DNA of 64,000 nt from Burkholderia sp. TSV86. GTDB taxonomy: Bacteria; Pseudomonadota; Gammaproteobacteria; Burkholderiales; Burkholderiaceae. A model generated the notes under the pieces. The model saw only the letters and a list, made by a program, of their open reading frames with translations, had not been told where the DNA came from and searched no databases. The DNA lies in contig NZ_LOWB01000072.1 of the NCBI RefSeq assembly GCF_001522865.1, forward strand, positions 1 through 64,000. Reading direction: 5' to 3'. Positions 42,664 to 51,387 of the stretch are shown one piece after another (position 1 is the stretch's first letter; the number at the start of each line of letters is the position of its first letter). A program made the position numbers and the translations under genes.

Positions 42664-44751
42664 ATGGTGCATGTTCTGGAAATCGTCTTGCACTTCCAGC
42701 CTCAACACTGGCAAACCGGGCGTGACGTGCGCTCACGCGCCGCGCGGGATTTCGTCGCGGAGCTGGCAAAGGCGTGGCGGCTCTGTTCGACGGTAAAAAT
42801 GCGCCGCGGCCACGAGCGCGTGACAATCGAGCCATGCTGTTTCGGCGAGGCCGAACCCGAATCTGGCGATGGCTGGTATTGGCAAACCTGGACCGAGACC
42901 ACCGCGCAAGCGCGGCGCGTGCTTGCCGTCCGCAGTCATGCGTTCGCGCCTGGCGTGATGGTGCGCGAGCGATTCGATGGTGCTCGCAAGAACGTGCGCG
43001 TTGCCGCGCCCGCGATGCAGCCTGCGGAGACGGCTGGGCCGGCGGCGGATGCAGTGCGGGCCGAGTCATCGGCGAAGGCGCGCGACGTTCCCGCCGATGC
43101 ACCGCCCGCTGCCGCATGCGGGCGGCAGCTTGTCGTCGATCGTCGGCGCGGACGCTGGCTCGACGCACAAGGCGTCGAAGTGGAGCTGACGCTCGACGAC
43201 GTTACGTTGGTGAGCGCGCCCGGCGAGCCCGCCGCCGCTGCCGATGTGCGTGCGTTGCCGTTTGGCGGCCACGTTGCCGCTAGGGGGGAGGCCGCTGGCC
43301 TTCGCGCGGTTGACGGTGCGCAGACTGGGACGATTGCCGCCGCCCCAGGCGTGCCGCCCCGTGCGGCTACGTCGGCTGATGCCGCGAGTTTCGATGCCGG
43401 TGCGGCTGCCGCCCGCGCGACGATTGCCGCTGGCGGTTCATCGAGTAAAAAGGCGAAGGCTGATGGCGGCCGTAACGCCGGCGTGACCGCGAATGGGGGT
43501 GTGGGCCGTGGCACGGCTGGCAGCGCGACTGCCGCTCATCCCGTATCCTTGGCGGCCAACACCGCCAACACCGCCAACACCGCCAACACCGCCAACACCG
43601 CCAACACCGCCAACACCGCCAACACCGCCAATACCGCCAATACCGCCAATACCGCCAATACCGCCAACACCGCCCCCGCACTACACCGCATGTGCGAGCT
43701 GCGTCTTTCGGTCGCCGACGCGCACACGCCTGAGGCCCGCATCGCCGCATTGCGCGCGCTGTTCCGCGCGGCGCGCGAATTGAGCGGCGCGTGGCCGGCG
43801 TTTCCCGCACTCGCGAGCGTGTTCGACAGCGCATGCGCTGCCGAAGTGCCCAATGCCCTCAGTGCGCCGCTCAAAGCGAAACCAGTCGATTTGTCGAGAA
43901 TGCGCGTGCAGCGTGCGGCGGTCTTCTCGCTTGGCTGCAACGTGACCGAACAATGGTTCGGAAACGAAGCGGGCGTGCGCACGGGCAGTGATCCCGAATA
44001 CGTGCACCAGATGCGTGTCGCGCTGCGCCGGCTGCACACGCTTGCCCGGCTGTTCCCGCGTTATGCGGATGCTGGATGGAAGGAGGCGTTCTCCGCCGAC
44101 CTGCGCTGGTTGGGCGGATTGCTCGGCGCGGTGCGCGATTGGGACGTCTGCGCGACGTCGACGCTTCCCAGGTTCGCCGATGCGGATGGTGACCCGGCTG
44201 GCTGGGCCGCGATGCTTGACGCGGCGAGCGCGCATGGCGAAGCGGCGCGTACCGAGTTGCGGCAGGCGCTCGGCACCGCGCGCTATGCGCGGCTCGCGCT
44301 CGCGTGGCTCGAATGGCTGTGCATGCTGGCACCTGACGATCCGTCGCGCGACGACGCGCCGTCGCTCAAGCGTCATGCGGCGAGGTGCGTGAGACGGCTG
44401 TTCGGCCGCCTACACGGCCGCGCGCGGTTGACGATGCTCGATGCGGCCGCGCGGCATCGGGTGCGCATCGAGGCGAAACGGCTTCGCTATGCGCTCGAAT
44501 TCTTTTTGTCGCTTGCGTCGCGCCGCACGCGGGACGAGACGCTCAAGCACCTCGCGAGCATCCAGACCGTGCTCGGCGACGCGAACGATGCCGCTGTCGC
44601 GCTCGGCTTGCTTGAACGGCTGTCGGCGCCGCCGTATCAACTTGGCTTTGCGCGCGGCTACGGCGCGATGGCGCAACGCCATGCGGCAGAGACGGCCGAA
44701 GCGTTGTTGTGCCGGATGCGGGCGCCGAAAATCAGGGGCAAGCGAGCGTAA
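42664..44751 (+). CDS. CHAD-domain protein with internal Asn-Thr-Ala repeat
   Basis: 695-aa protein. The start at MVHVLEIVLHFQP has a GGAG 10 nt upstream. The N-terminal 100 residues look like a reduced CYTH-related region, followed by a long Ala-rich low-complexity linker containing thirteen NTA triplets (residues about 299-337). The C-terminal CHAD domain (about 400-690) has the conserved His/Arg helices: YVHQMRVALRRLHTLARLF, LGAVRDWDVC, HRVRIEAKRLRYALEFF and LGDANDAA. CHAD proteins bind polyphosphate, often at storage granules. A PHB-depolymerase-type gene lies further downstream but not in the same operon. Confidence 0.9.
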   Translation: MVHVLEIVLHFQPQHWQTGRDVRSRAARDFVAELAKAWRLCSTVKMRRGHERVTIEPCCFGEAEPESGDGWYWQTWTETTAQARRVLAVRSHAFAPGVMVRERFDGARKNVRVAAPAMQPAETAGPAADAVRAESSAKARDVPADAPPAAACGRQLVVDRRRGRWLDAQGVEVELTLDDVTLVSAPGEPAAAADVRALPFGGHVAARGEAAGLRAVDGAQTGTIAAAPGVPPRAATSADAASFDAGAAAARATIAAGGSSSKKAKADGGRNAGVTANGGVGRGTAGSATAAHPVSLAANTANTANTANTANTANTANTANTANTANTANTANTANTAPALHRMCELRLSVADAHTPEARIAALRALFRAARELSGAWPAFPALASVFDSACAAEVPNALSAPLKAKPVDLSRMRVQRAAVFSLGCNVTEQWFGNEAGVRTGSDPEYVHQMRVALRRLHTLARLFPRYADAGWKEAFSADLRWLGGLLGAVRDWDVCATSTLPRFADADGDPAGWAAMLDAASAHGEAARTELRQALGTARYARLALAWLEWLCMLAPDDPSRDDAPSLKRHAARCVRRLFGRLHGRARLTMLDAAARHRVRIEAKRLRYALEFFLSLASRRTRDETLKHLASIQTVLGDANDAAVALGLLERLSAPPYQLGFARGYGAMAQRHAAETAEALLCRMRAPKIRGKRA
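43558..43674 (+). repeat. In-frame 9-bp tandem repeat, 13 units
   Basis: Unit AACACCGCC (four units read AATACCGCC), 117 bp, encoding (Asn-Thr-Ala)13 within the CHAD protein linker. Being a multiple of three, copy-number change would lengthen or shorten the linker without frameshift. Confidence 0.97.
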
Positions 44752-44794
44752 TCGGCGTGACTATAATGAGTGTTTCCTGCGCCAAACGACGTCG

Positions 44795-45676
44795 ATGACC
44801 GCTGCCGCCGATCCGGCCGATTCGCTTTCGCCTTCCCCCGTCTCCCGCACCGATGCGCCTCCGCGCGATAAGCGCGAGCCGCTCGCATTGCGCGGCGAGC
44901 TTTGGGTGCGCGCGGGCGCCGAGACGCTCGGCGGCGCGGCGCGGATCGCGCTGCTCGCGGCAATCGGAGAAACGGGCTCGATCACGCGCGCCGCGAAGGC
45001 GGTGGGCCTGAGCTACAAGGGCGCGTGGGACGCGGTCGATACGATGAACAACCTCGCCGGCGAGCCGCTCGTGCTGCGCTCGACGGGCGGCAAGGGCGGC
45101 GGCGGCACGACGCTGACGCCGCGCGCGATCGCGTTGATCGCCGCCTATCGGGCGATCGAACGCGAGCACCGCCGCTTCATCGATGCGGCGAGCGCGGCCG
45201 TCGAGGGTTTCGCGCTCAACTGGGAACTCATCGGGAGAATCGGCATGAAGACGAGCGCGCGCAATCAATGGTTCGGCAAGGTCGCGTCGGTCCAGCGCGG
45301 AGCGGTCAACGACGAAGTGTCGCTCGCGCTGCCGGGCGGGCAGACAATCGTCGCGGTGCTGACGCGTGAGAGCACCGACGCGCTCGAGCTCGCGCCCGGC
45401 GTCGATGCGTGCGCGCTCGTGAAGGCGTCGTGGGTCGTGCTGGCGGTCGACGACGGCGCGCCGCTCAAGCTGTCGGCGCGTAATCAGTTGCCCGGCGTCG
45501 TCGAGACGGTCACGCGTGGCGCGGTGAATAGCGAAGTACTGCTCGCGCTCGACGGCGGCACGACGCTTGCGGCGATCGTGACGAATGACGGCGCCGATGC
45601 GCTTGGGCTCGCGAAAGGCGTGCGCGCGATCGCGGCGTTCAAGGCGTCGAGCGTGATTCTGGCGGTCAGCGGCTGA
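44795..45676 (+). CDS. modE: ModE-type molybdate-responsive regulator
   Basis: 293-aa regulator. The N-terminal LysR-like winged HTH (about residues 25-110: ELWVRAGAETLGGAARIALLAAIGETGSITRAAKAVGLSYKGAWDAVDTMNNL, cited by position) ends in the GGKGGGGTTLTP loop. Two molybdate-binding MOP/TOBE domains follow (about 155-220 and 228-292), each starting with a SARNQ motif (KTSARNQWFGKV and KLSARNQLPGVV). It represses molybdate uptake when molybdate is bound. It converges on modC, and a ModE-box-like site lies before modA. Start at 44795 is the first ATG consistent with the domain. Confidence 0.95.
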   Translation: MTAAADPADSLSPSPVSRTDAPPRDKREPLALRGELWVRAGAETLGGAARIALLAAIGETGSITRAAKAVGLSYKGAWDAVDTMNNLAGEPLVLRSTGGKGGGGTTLTPRAIALIAAYRAIEREHRRFIDAASAAVEGFALNWELIGRIGMKTSARNQWFGKVASVQRGAVNDEVSLALPGGQTIVAVLTRESTDALELAPGVDACALVKASWVVLAVDDGAPLKLSARNQLPGVVETVTRGAVNSEVLLALDGGTTLAAIVTNDGADALGLAKGVRAIAAFKASSVILAVSG

Positions 45677-45732
45677 TAACGGATCGGCATGGCGGCACGC
45701 GGGCGCTGGACCGAGCGCAGCCGGCCGCGCCG

Positions 45733-46434
45733 TCACCGCACGCGCGACATCCACTGCGCGTGCGGCGCCTCGTGCAGCACGCGTCCGTCTTGAAGCCGCA
45801 CAACCTGATCGCCGAACGCGGCGACATCGTCCGGATCGTGCGTGATCAGCACCATTGGAATGTCGAGCCGCGCCTGGAGATCCGTCAGCTCGCGCCGCAT
45901 CCGTTCGCGCATCGCGATGTCGAGTGCGGAGAACGGCTCGTCGAGCAGGAGGATTCGCGGCCGCGCGATCAGCGCCCGGGCGAGCGCGACGCGCTGCTTC
46001 TGACCACCCGATAACTGCGCGGGATAATGCCCGGCCAGCTCATCGAGTTCGAAAGCCCGCAGCCAGTATGCCGCGTCGTCCGGCAACTCGTTCGCGCGCG
46101 GATTGCGCCAGCCGCGCTTCAGCCCGAACGCGAGGTTCTGTCGCACGTTCAGGTGCGGAAACAGCGCGTAGTCCTGAAACAGATATGCGACGCGGCGCGC
46201 CTGCGTCGGCAGATCGATGCCGCGTGCCGCGTCGAACAGCGTGTCGCCGGCGAGCGAGATCGTGCCGCGATCGGGCGTGAGCAACCCCGCGATGGCTTGC
46301 AGCGTCAGGCTCTTGCCCGCGCCGGACGGTCCGAACAAGACGATCCGCTGCGCATTCGACGAGAACGATATGTCGAGCGTGAAATGGCGCTCGGGCGTCG
46401 CATACGTCTTGTGGATATCGACGACGAGGCTCAT
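45733..46434 (-). CDS. modC: Molybdate ABC transporter ATP-binding protein
   Basis: 233-aa ATPase. Walker A GPSGAGKSLT (about residues 36-45), the Q-loop YLFQDYALFPHL, signature LSGGQKQRVALARAL and Walker B ILLLDEPFSALD are all present, plus the H-loop VLITHDPDDV. The start is set at MSLVVDIHKTY; the frame stays open upstream but with Arg/His/Pro-rich shadow sequence. The usual C-terminal MOP domain of ModC is absent: the protein ends about 20 residues after the H-loop region, so it is the short form. Third gene of modABC, about 180 bp after modB. Confidence 0.93.
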   Translation of the reverse strand: MSLVVDIHKTYATPERHFTLDISFSSNAQRIVLFGPSGAGKSLTLQAIAGLLTPDRGTISLAGDTLFDAARGIDLPTQARRVAYLFQDYALFPHLNVRQNLAFGLKRGWRNPRANELPDDAAYWLRAFELDELAGHYPAQLSGGQKQRVALARALIARPRILLLDEPFSALDIAMRERMRRELTDLQARLDIPMVLITHDPDDVAAFGDQVVRLQDGRVLHEAPHAQWMSRVR

Positions 46435-46612
46435 CGCTGGCGTGCTCCGGCGGGGGCGGCATGAGCGATGGCGAGATCGTCGTGAACGGCGGGGTTGACT
46501 CGCAGCGGCTCGCTTCGGCCAAGCGGGGGCCGGCCGTGCGCGGCGCCGGCACGCGTGAGCGAAACGCGTGAAATAGGCGAAACGGCGGTAACAGGCGTCA
46601 TCGCGCGCATCG

Positions 46613-47287
46613 TCAACGTGCTCCGGCAAGCGCGCGCGGCGGAACGAGCCTTCCCGCGACCAGCAGAATCAGCACACAGACGGCCGACGTGACCAGCACG
46701 AGGAAGTTCGCGGTCGCGTCGTCACCCGCCTGCACGGCCGCGTAGACGGCGACCGACAAGGTCTGCGTGCGTCCCGGCAGGTTGCCCGCGATCATCAGCG
46801 TCGCGCCGAATTCGCCGAGCGCGCGTGCGAAAGCGAGCAATGCGCCGGCGAGAATGCCGCGTGCGGCGAGCGGCAGCGTCACGCGAAAAAAAATGCCGGT
46901 TTCGCTCACGCCGAGCGTACGCGCCGCGCGCTCGAGTTGCGGATCGACCGCCTCGAATGCCGCGCGCGCCGATTTCAGCACGAGCGGAAATGCCACGACC
47001 ATCGACGCGATCACGGCTCCCTGCCACGTGAACACGAGTTGGACGCCGAGCGTGTCGAGCCACGCGCCGAATACGCCACGCCTGCCGAGCAGCACGAGCA
47101 GGTAATAGCCGAGCACGGTTGGCGGCAGCACGAGCGGCAGCGTGAGCAGCGAGTCGATCACGTCGCGTGCGCCCGAGCGCCAGCGCGCGAGCGCATAGCC
47201 TGCCGCGACGCCGAGCACGACGTCGAGCACCGTTGCCCAACCGGCAACCTTCAGCGATAGCAGCAGCGGAATCCAGGCGTCGTGCAT
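46613..47287 (-). CDS. modB: Molybdate ABC transporter permease
   Basis: 224-aa inner-membrane permease with about five helices. The EAA loop is RTLGVSETGIFFRVTLPLAARGILAG (about residues 130-155, cited by position) and LVLPPTVLGYYLLVLLG is the typical ModB second-helix region. The start is at the ATG at 47287 rather than a TTG two codons earlier. It lies between modA and modC on the same strand, 54 bp after modA. Confidence 0.93.
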   Translation of the reverse strand: MHDAWIPLLLSLKVAGWATVLDVVLGVAAGYALARWRSGARDVIDSLLTLPLVLPPTVLGYYLLVLLGRRGVFGAWLDTLGVQLVFTWQGAVIASMVVAFPLVLKSARAAFEAVDPQLERAARTLGVSETGIFFRVTLPLAARGILAGALLAFARALGEFGATLMIAGNLPGRTQTLSVAVYAAVQAGDDATANFLVLVTSAVCVLILLVAGRLVPPRALAGAR

Positions 47288-47341
47288 CGGCAATCTCTGA
47301 TTCGGTATTGGGCTGGACGATTGAGTCTGGCCCGGCGTTGC

Positions 47342-48157
47342 TCAGTGGGCCGCCGGCGCGGCAGCGGTGGCGGGCTTGAACCCGTATCGCGCGAGCACCG
47401 CCTGGCCGTCGGGCGAAAGCACGAACGCGATGAATCCTTGCGCTGCAGCCGGATGCCGGCTGCCCTGGACGACGGCGACCGGATAGGTGATAGGCGCTTG
47501 CGTCGGCACGTTCAGCGCGACCTTTACGCGGCCCGGCATCACGGCGGCATCCGTGCCGAACACGAAACCCGCGTCGACTTCGCCGCGCGCGACATAGTCG
47601 AGACTCTGGCGCACGTTCGCCGCAAGCACGCCTTTCGCGCTGACCTCGCTCCACACGCCCGCCGCTTTCAGCGCGCCTTCGGTGTAGCGGCCCACGGGCA
47701 CCGACGCAGGATCTCCAAACGCCACGCGCTTGACCGCGGGCGCCGCCAGCTCACGTAGTGAGCCGAACGTTGCGCGGCTGTCGGCGGGCACGATCAGCAC
47801 GAGCGAGTTCGCGGCGAAATCGCGCCGCGTTCCGTCCGCAATCACACGTTCGGCTACCGCGCGGTCCATGGCTTTCTGGTCCGCCGATGCGAACACGTCG
47901 ACCGGCGCGCCTTTTGCGATTTGCTGCATCAGCACGTCGGATGCACCGAAGTTGAACAGGATCTTCGTGTCCGGGTGCCGCTTCTGATACGCGTCGCCGA
48001 TCGCCTGGAACGCGTTGGTCAGGCTCGCGGCCGCGGAGACGACCAATTCGTCGTCGGCATGCGCAGCGGAGGTGACGCCGAAGCCGGCAGCGAGCGCGGA
48101 CAGCGTTGCGGCGTGCAGGAACAAGCGCCGGACGGAAGAGCGAAACGAAGCGGACAT
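47342..48157 (-). CDS. modA: Molybdate-binding periplasmic protein
   Basis: 271-aa binding protein. Signal peptide at about residues 1-34 ends AAHA-DD. The mature protein begins ELVVSAAASLTNAFQAIG, with the Ser/Ala oxyanion loop, and continues FGASDVLMQQI, DVFASAD, FGDPASVPVGRY and VDAGFVFGTDA, all ModA family features. It captures molybdate (and tungstate) in the periplasm for ModB/ModC. First gene of modABC; a ModE-box-like inverted repeat lies 35-58 bp upstream of its start codon. Confidence 0.95.
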   Translation of the reverse strand: MSASFRSSVRRLFLHAATLSALAAGFGVTSAAHADDELVVSAAASLTNAFQAIGDAYQKRHPDTKILFNFGASDVLMQQIAKGAPVDVFASADQKAMDRAVAERVIADGTRRDFAANSLVLIVPADSRATFGSLRELAAPAVKRVAFGDPASVPVGRYTEGALKAAGVWSEVSAKGVLAANVRQSLDYVARGEVDAGFVFGTDAAVMPGRVKVALNVPTQAPITYPVAVVQGSRHPAAAQGFIAFVLSPDGQAVLARYGFKPATAAAPAAH

Positions 48158-48191
48158 GGCGGGTAGCGATCGCGTGGACGAAAGCTGTAAT

Positions 48192-48215
48192 CGTAATATA
48201 TACAGGGTTATAACG
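48192..48215 (-). promoter_or_regulatory. ModE-box-like inverted repeat before modA
   Basis: CGTAATATA at 48192-48200 and TTATAACG at 48208-48215 form an interrupted inverted repeat resembling the CGTTATA/TATAACG half-sites of ModE operators. Its position upstream of modA and the presence of modE nearby support the reading. Confidence 0.65.
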
Positions 48216-48303
48216 CGTGGCGGATCGGCAGCTATGCGGCAGGGGCGGCGGCGTGCGTATGCGCGTCCGGGCGGGGCAAAAAGGCGCCTTGGTGCTTATG
48301 CTC

Positions 48304-48406
48304 GACCTGCCGACCTGCCGACCTGCCGACCTGCCGACCTGCCGACCTGCCGACCTGCCGACCTGCCGACCTGCCGACCCGCCGACCCGCCGACCCGCCG
48401 ACCCGC
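48304..48406 (+). repeat. 8-bp tandem repeat
   Basis: Nine copies of GACCTGCC followed by three of GACCCGCC and a partial unit, lying between the stop of the PAP2 gene (48410) and modA. Not a multiple of three, non-coding, and a plausible variable-number locus. Confidence 0.95.
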
Positions 48407-48409
48407 GCG

Positions 48410-49114
48410 CTACGCGTGCCGCAGCGTCGGCTGCATATCGAGCGTTTGCTGAGGCTGGGAAATCGGCCGCGACGCCGGCCGGTAGTTCGGATTCGCCTTC
48501 CAGCGTGCGCGCACATACGGGCGCTCGTGGCCGGACAGGTGCAGTGCCACCGCGGTCACCCAGCGGTGCGAGGGTACAGTGACGCCATGCAGCGCGATCG
48601 TGACGGCCGCCAGACTCGCCGCGACCGCCGGCGCTGACCAGCGGTGCGGCACCGCGTGCCACGAACCGACGATGAACGACAGCGCGGCAATCGCACCGAT
48701 GATGCAGCCCGTGACGGCTTCGGATGGCGAATGGGCGTCGAGCGCGACGCGCGACAGCCCGACCGCGATCCCGGCCGCGAAGCCGGCCGTGACGCCGGCG
48801 ATGCGAATGGCCGGCCGCGTGCGCGCGAGCGCGAGAAACAGCGCAACCGGGTAGACCGACGTCGATAGCATCGCGTGCCCGCTGAAGCCCGTGAAATCCC
48901 AGGCGCGCACGCCGATTCCCCAGCCGAGGAACGCGATCTTGGTGAGCGCGACAGCGCCGATCGCTGCGCCGAGCACCGCCAGCCACGCGGCGGCGCGGCG
49001 TACCGAATAGCCCAGCGCCAGCCACACGGCGATCGTGACGGCAAGGGGAAGGGTCAGTCCGGCACCGCCTAGAGCGGTGACCGACATCCACAATCGGGGC
49101 GGCAAATCGAACAT
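48410..49114 (-). CDS. PAP2-family phosphatase
   Basis: 234-aa membrane protein with about six helices and a PAP2 active site: FTGFSGHAMLSTS (about residues 74-86, the SGH motif) and GLSRVALDAHSPSEAVTG (about 118-135, the SR-x5-H motif). The first motif KxxxxxxRP is not evident. It probably dephosphorylates a lipid phosphate such as undecaprenyl-PP or phosphatidic acid; target unknown. The end of the coding sequence (PTLRHA) lies 3 bp from an 8-bp tandem repeat array, so expansion of the array could affect its 3' end. Confidence 0.9.
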   Translation of the reverse strand: MFDLPPRLWMSVTALGGAGLTLPLAVTIAVWLALGYSVRRAAAWLAVLGAAIGAVALTKIAFLGWGIGVRAWDFTGFSGHAMLSTSVYPVALFLALARTRPAIRIAGVTAGFAAGIAVGLSRVALDAHSPSEAVTGCIIGAIAALSFIVGSWHAVPHRWSAPAVAASLAAVTIALHGVTVPSHRWVTAVALHLSGHERPYVRARWKANPNYRPASRPISQPQQTLDMQPTLRHA

Positions 49115-49369
49115 CAGAGCGCTGCGGGCAGGTAGGCGGAGAAATGGAATACTTGTTTAACGCACGAGTCGGTAATAGCGACTACAACGAAGACAAGCGG
49201 CGAACCTCCCCAGTATACCGACAGCGCGCGCCGGTTGCGGATCGGTCGGCGGCCGGGCATTGGGCCGGGCGGTGGGTAGGATCGGGAAAATAATGCTATT
49301 GTGCATTGCACAAAGCTGAACGGAGCCGCTTAGATGGCGCCCCTAATTTTGACTGCGAGCCCCCGACCC

Positions 49370-50467
49370 ATGACAAAAAGTCTGACGAAATTATGGCTGG
49401 GCAGTATGAAGCGCATGTTGCATGCACAAACCCAGCCGATCCGGGAGTCCGCTTCCCGATCTATCCGCCGGGCGAGCCGGGCGGCCGCGTCGGCTGCCAA
49501 AGCCGGGGCGGTCACGGCGCAAGAGTCGCGAGTGCGTCCGCGGGCGGCCGCATGGGTGAATGGCGAATGGAGCCGCGCCGATCATCCGCTGCAGCCATCG
49601 TTTGGGCGCTTTGTCAAGCATCTCGAATACGGTCTTTATGTGCCGCCCGTCAAGTACACCGGCAACCTGCCGCTCGTCGTGATGCTGCATGGATGCAAGC
49701 AGAGCATCGAGCAGTTCGCGCAAGGCACCCGGATGAATCTGCTGGCCGACCGGTATGGTTTCGCGGTGCTATATCCTGAGCAATCGCACCGGGCGCACGC
49801 GCACGGTTGCTGGCATTGGTATGAGGATACGGCGCGCGCCGGCGGGGGGGAAGCGCAGGCGATCGCCGATCTCGTCGATACGCTGGTTGCCGAGCGCGGA
49901 TTCGACGCATCGCGTGTCTATGCGGCCGGGATGTCGGCGGGCGCAGGGCTCGTGTCATTGCTTGCGCTGCATTTTCCGCAGCGCTTCGCGGCGGTCGCGT
50001 TCCATTCCGGGCCGGCGTTCGGCGATGCGAATTCCGGCGTCACTGCGATGGACGTGATGCGTCGAGGTCTGCACCGCAATCCTGCCGCTATCGTCGATGC
50101 ATTGGTCGAGCCCGGCGCGTACCCTGGAATGCCGGCGATCATCGTGCATGGCGACGACGATCGCGTCGTTGCGCCGAAGAACGCGGAGCAACTGGCGGTC
50201 GAATTTTTGCGGCTCAACGGCATGGCGAATGCGCAAGGGCAGCCGGTGAACGCCGAGCATTTCGAGACGAGTTCAGCCGGCATGCATATGCTTGATTATC
50301 GGCGGGATGGCGAATTCGTCGTGCGTCTTTGCCGGATCGAGGGGCTTGCGCACGCGTGGGCCGGCGGCGACGACAGCGTACCGTTCCATTCGTCGGTTGG
50401 GCCTGATGCGAGCGAACTGATTTGGTCGTTTTTTGCATCTCACGTGCGGGCTGGCGTCGCGTCGTAA
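49370..50467 (+). CDS. PHB-depolymerase-type esterase (Esterase_phb)
   Basis: 365-aa alpha/beta hydrolase of PF10503. The start at MTKSLTKLWLGSMKRM matches the conserved N-terminus of Burkholderia members; an ATG at 49334 is 12 codons earlier. Catalytic elements: oxyanion region LVVMLHGCKQS (about residues 103-113), nucleophile AGMSAGAG (G-x-S-x-G), Asp in HGDDDRV and His in GLAHAWAGG. Classical members are extracellular PHB depolymerases; this one has a basic Ala/Ser-rich N-terminus without a clear Sec signal, so location (intracellular granule or secreted) is open. Confidence 0.9.
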   Translation: MTKSLTKLWLGSMKRMLHAQTQPIRESASRSIRRASRAAASAAKAGAVTAQESRVRPRAAAWVNGEWSRADHPLQPSFGRFVKHLEYGLYVPPVKYTGNLPLVVMLHGCKQSIEQFAQGTRMNLLADRYGFAVLYPEQSHRAHAHGCWHWYEDTARAGGGEAQAIADLVDTLVAERGFDASRVYAAGMSAGAGLVSLLALHFPQRFAAVAFHSGPAFGDANSGVTAMDVMRRGLHRNPAAIVDALVEPGAYPGMPAIIVHGDDDRVVAPKNAEQLAVEFLRLNGMANAQGQPVNAEHFETSSAGMHMLDYRRDGEFVVRLCRIEGLAHAWAGGDDSVPFHSSVGPDASELIWSFFASHVRAGVAS

Positions 50468-50562
50468 CGACGCTTGGTTAGGACGGCTGGCACAGGATCA
50501 GGGTTTTCCCTATAATTGGGGTTAATGCTTAAGAGAAAACCCTTGGATTGGAGTTGCCGATC

Positions 50563-50718
50563 ATGTACCTGCTGAGCCGTTTATTCTTGTTTCTGACGAA
50601 ATCGCCCGAGCAACGGGCGAAAGAACGTGCCGATGCCTATCTTGCCGGCGCATCCGATTTGTACGACCTCGAGTTTCGGATGCGCAAACTCGACCGCGAA
50701 GTGGCATTCGATCGTTGA
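50563..50718 (+). CDS. DUF3563 small protein
   Basis: 51-aa protein beginning MYLLSRLFLFLTKSPEQR, with a hydrophobic start then charged helix, ending LDREVAFDR. The sequence matches the DUF3563 family of short betaproteobacterial proteins. GGATTGGAG ribosome-binding site lies about 10 nt upstream, and a strong hairpin follows at 50762. Function unknown. Confidence 0.85.
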   Translation: MYLLSRLFLFLTKSPEQRAKERADAYLAGASDLYDLEFRMRKLDREVAFDR

Positions 50719-50761
50719 AGCCTGAGTATTAAGTACTTACAGAATTTATACGCATAAAGAT

Positions 50762-50799
50762 AAAGGGCGCGCTGGCTATTTAGCCGCGCGCCCTTTCGT
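50762..50799. terminator. Strong bidirectional hairpin
   Basis: Arms AAAGGGCGCGC (50762-50772) and GCGCGCCCTTT (50786-50796) are perfectly complementary, with an inner GGCT-ATTT-AGCC. T-runs flank both sides weakly. It sits between the convergent DUF3563 and ohr genes and should terminate both. Confidence 0.85.
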
Positions 50800-50826
50800 T
50801 TATCTGCGCGCGGCGCAATCTGCGGC

Positions 50827-51246
50827 TTATACGATGACGAGCCGCACCGCGATGTTATTACGCGTTGCGTTCGAGTACGGGCATACCTGATGTGCGCGGT
50901 CGACGAGCGCTTGCGCGGCTGAGGTATCAAAGCCAGGCAGCGACACGCGCAATTCCACATCGAGCGCAAATCCCCCTTGTTCGTTCGGGCCGATGCCGAC
51001 TTGCGCCGTGACGGTGGCGTCGGCAGGCAAAGCCTGCTTGTTTTGCCCGGCGACGTATTTCATCGCACTCAGAAAGCATGCTGAATAGCCGGCGGCGAAC
51101 AGTTGCTCGGGATTCGTACCTTCGGCACCCGTGCCGCCCAACTCACGTGGCGTGGCGAGTTTCACGTCGAGTTTCTGATCGGGGGTCGTCGCGCGGCCGT
51201 CGCGGCCGCCGGTACTGGTTGCGGACGTTTGGTACAGGAGGTGCAT
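50827..51246 (-). CDS. ohr: Organic hydroperoxide resistance protein Ohr
   Basis: 139-aa OsmC/Ohr-family thiol peroxidase that reduces organic hydroperoxides with lipoyl-linked thiols. Both catalytic cysteines are present: AGYSACFLSAMKYV (about residue 56) and QVCPYSNATRNNI (about residue 121). The MarR-type ohrR gene lies upstream on the same strand, and a perfect palindrome in the 141-bp gap matches an OhrR operator. Confidence 0.97.
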   Translation of the reverse strand: MHLLYQTSATSTGGRDGRATTPDQKLDVKLATPRELGGTGAEGTNPEQLFAAGYSACFLSAMKYVAGQNKQALPADATVTAQVGIGPNEQGGFALDVELRVSLPGFDTSAAQALVDRAHQVCPYSNATRNNIAVRLVIV

Positions 51247-51332
51247 GTTGGGCTCCTATCGATTGAGAAATGGGCTCGGCGAATCGCGAAGCGCGGGCCA
51301 CGGGATAAATATATCACGCTAATCATTAGTGT

Positions 51333-51346
51333 ACAAATTAATTTGT
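51333..51346. promoter_or_regulatory. OhrR operator-like palindrome
   Basis: ACAAATTAATTTGT is a perfect 14-bp palindrome in the ohrR-ohr intergenic region and resembles the AT-rich OhrR operators of the TACAATT-AATTGTA type. Confidence 0.7.
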
Positions 51347-51387
51347 TTGAAGCAACACGCTCACGCAGACGTACTCTGTTCGGTTGG

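Noticed and set aside
43558..43674. CRISPR array
   Set aside because: Units are 9 bp with no spacers and are in frame inside a coding sequence; it is a simple tandem repeat.
48304..48406. CRISPR array or ribosomal-type repeat
   Set aside because: 8-bp units without spacers; a microsatellite.
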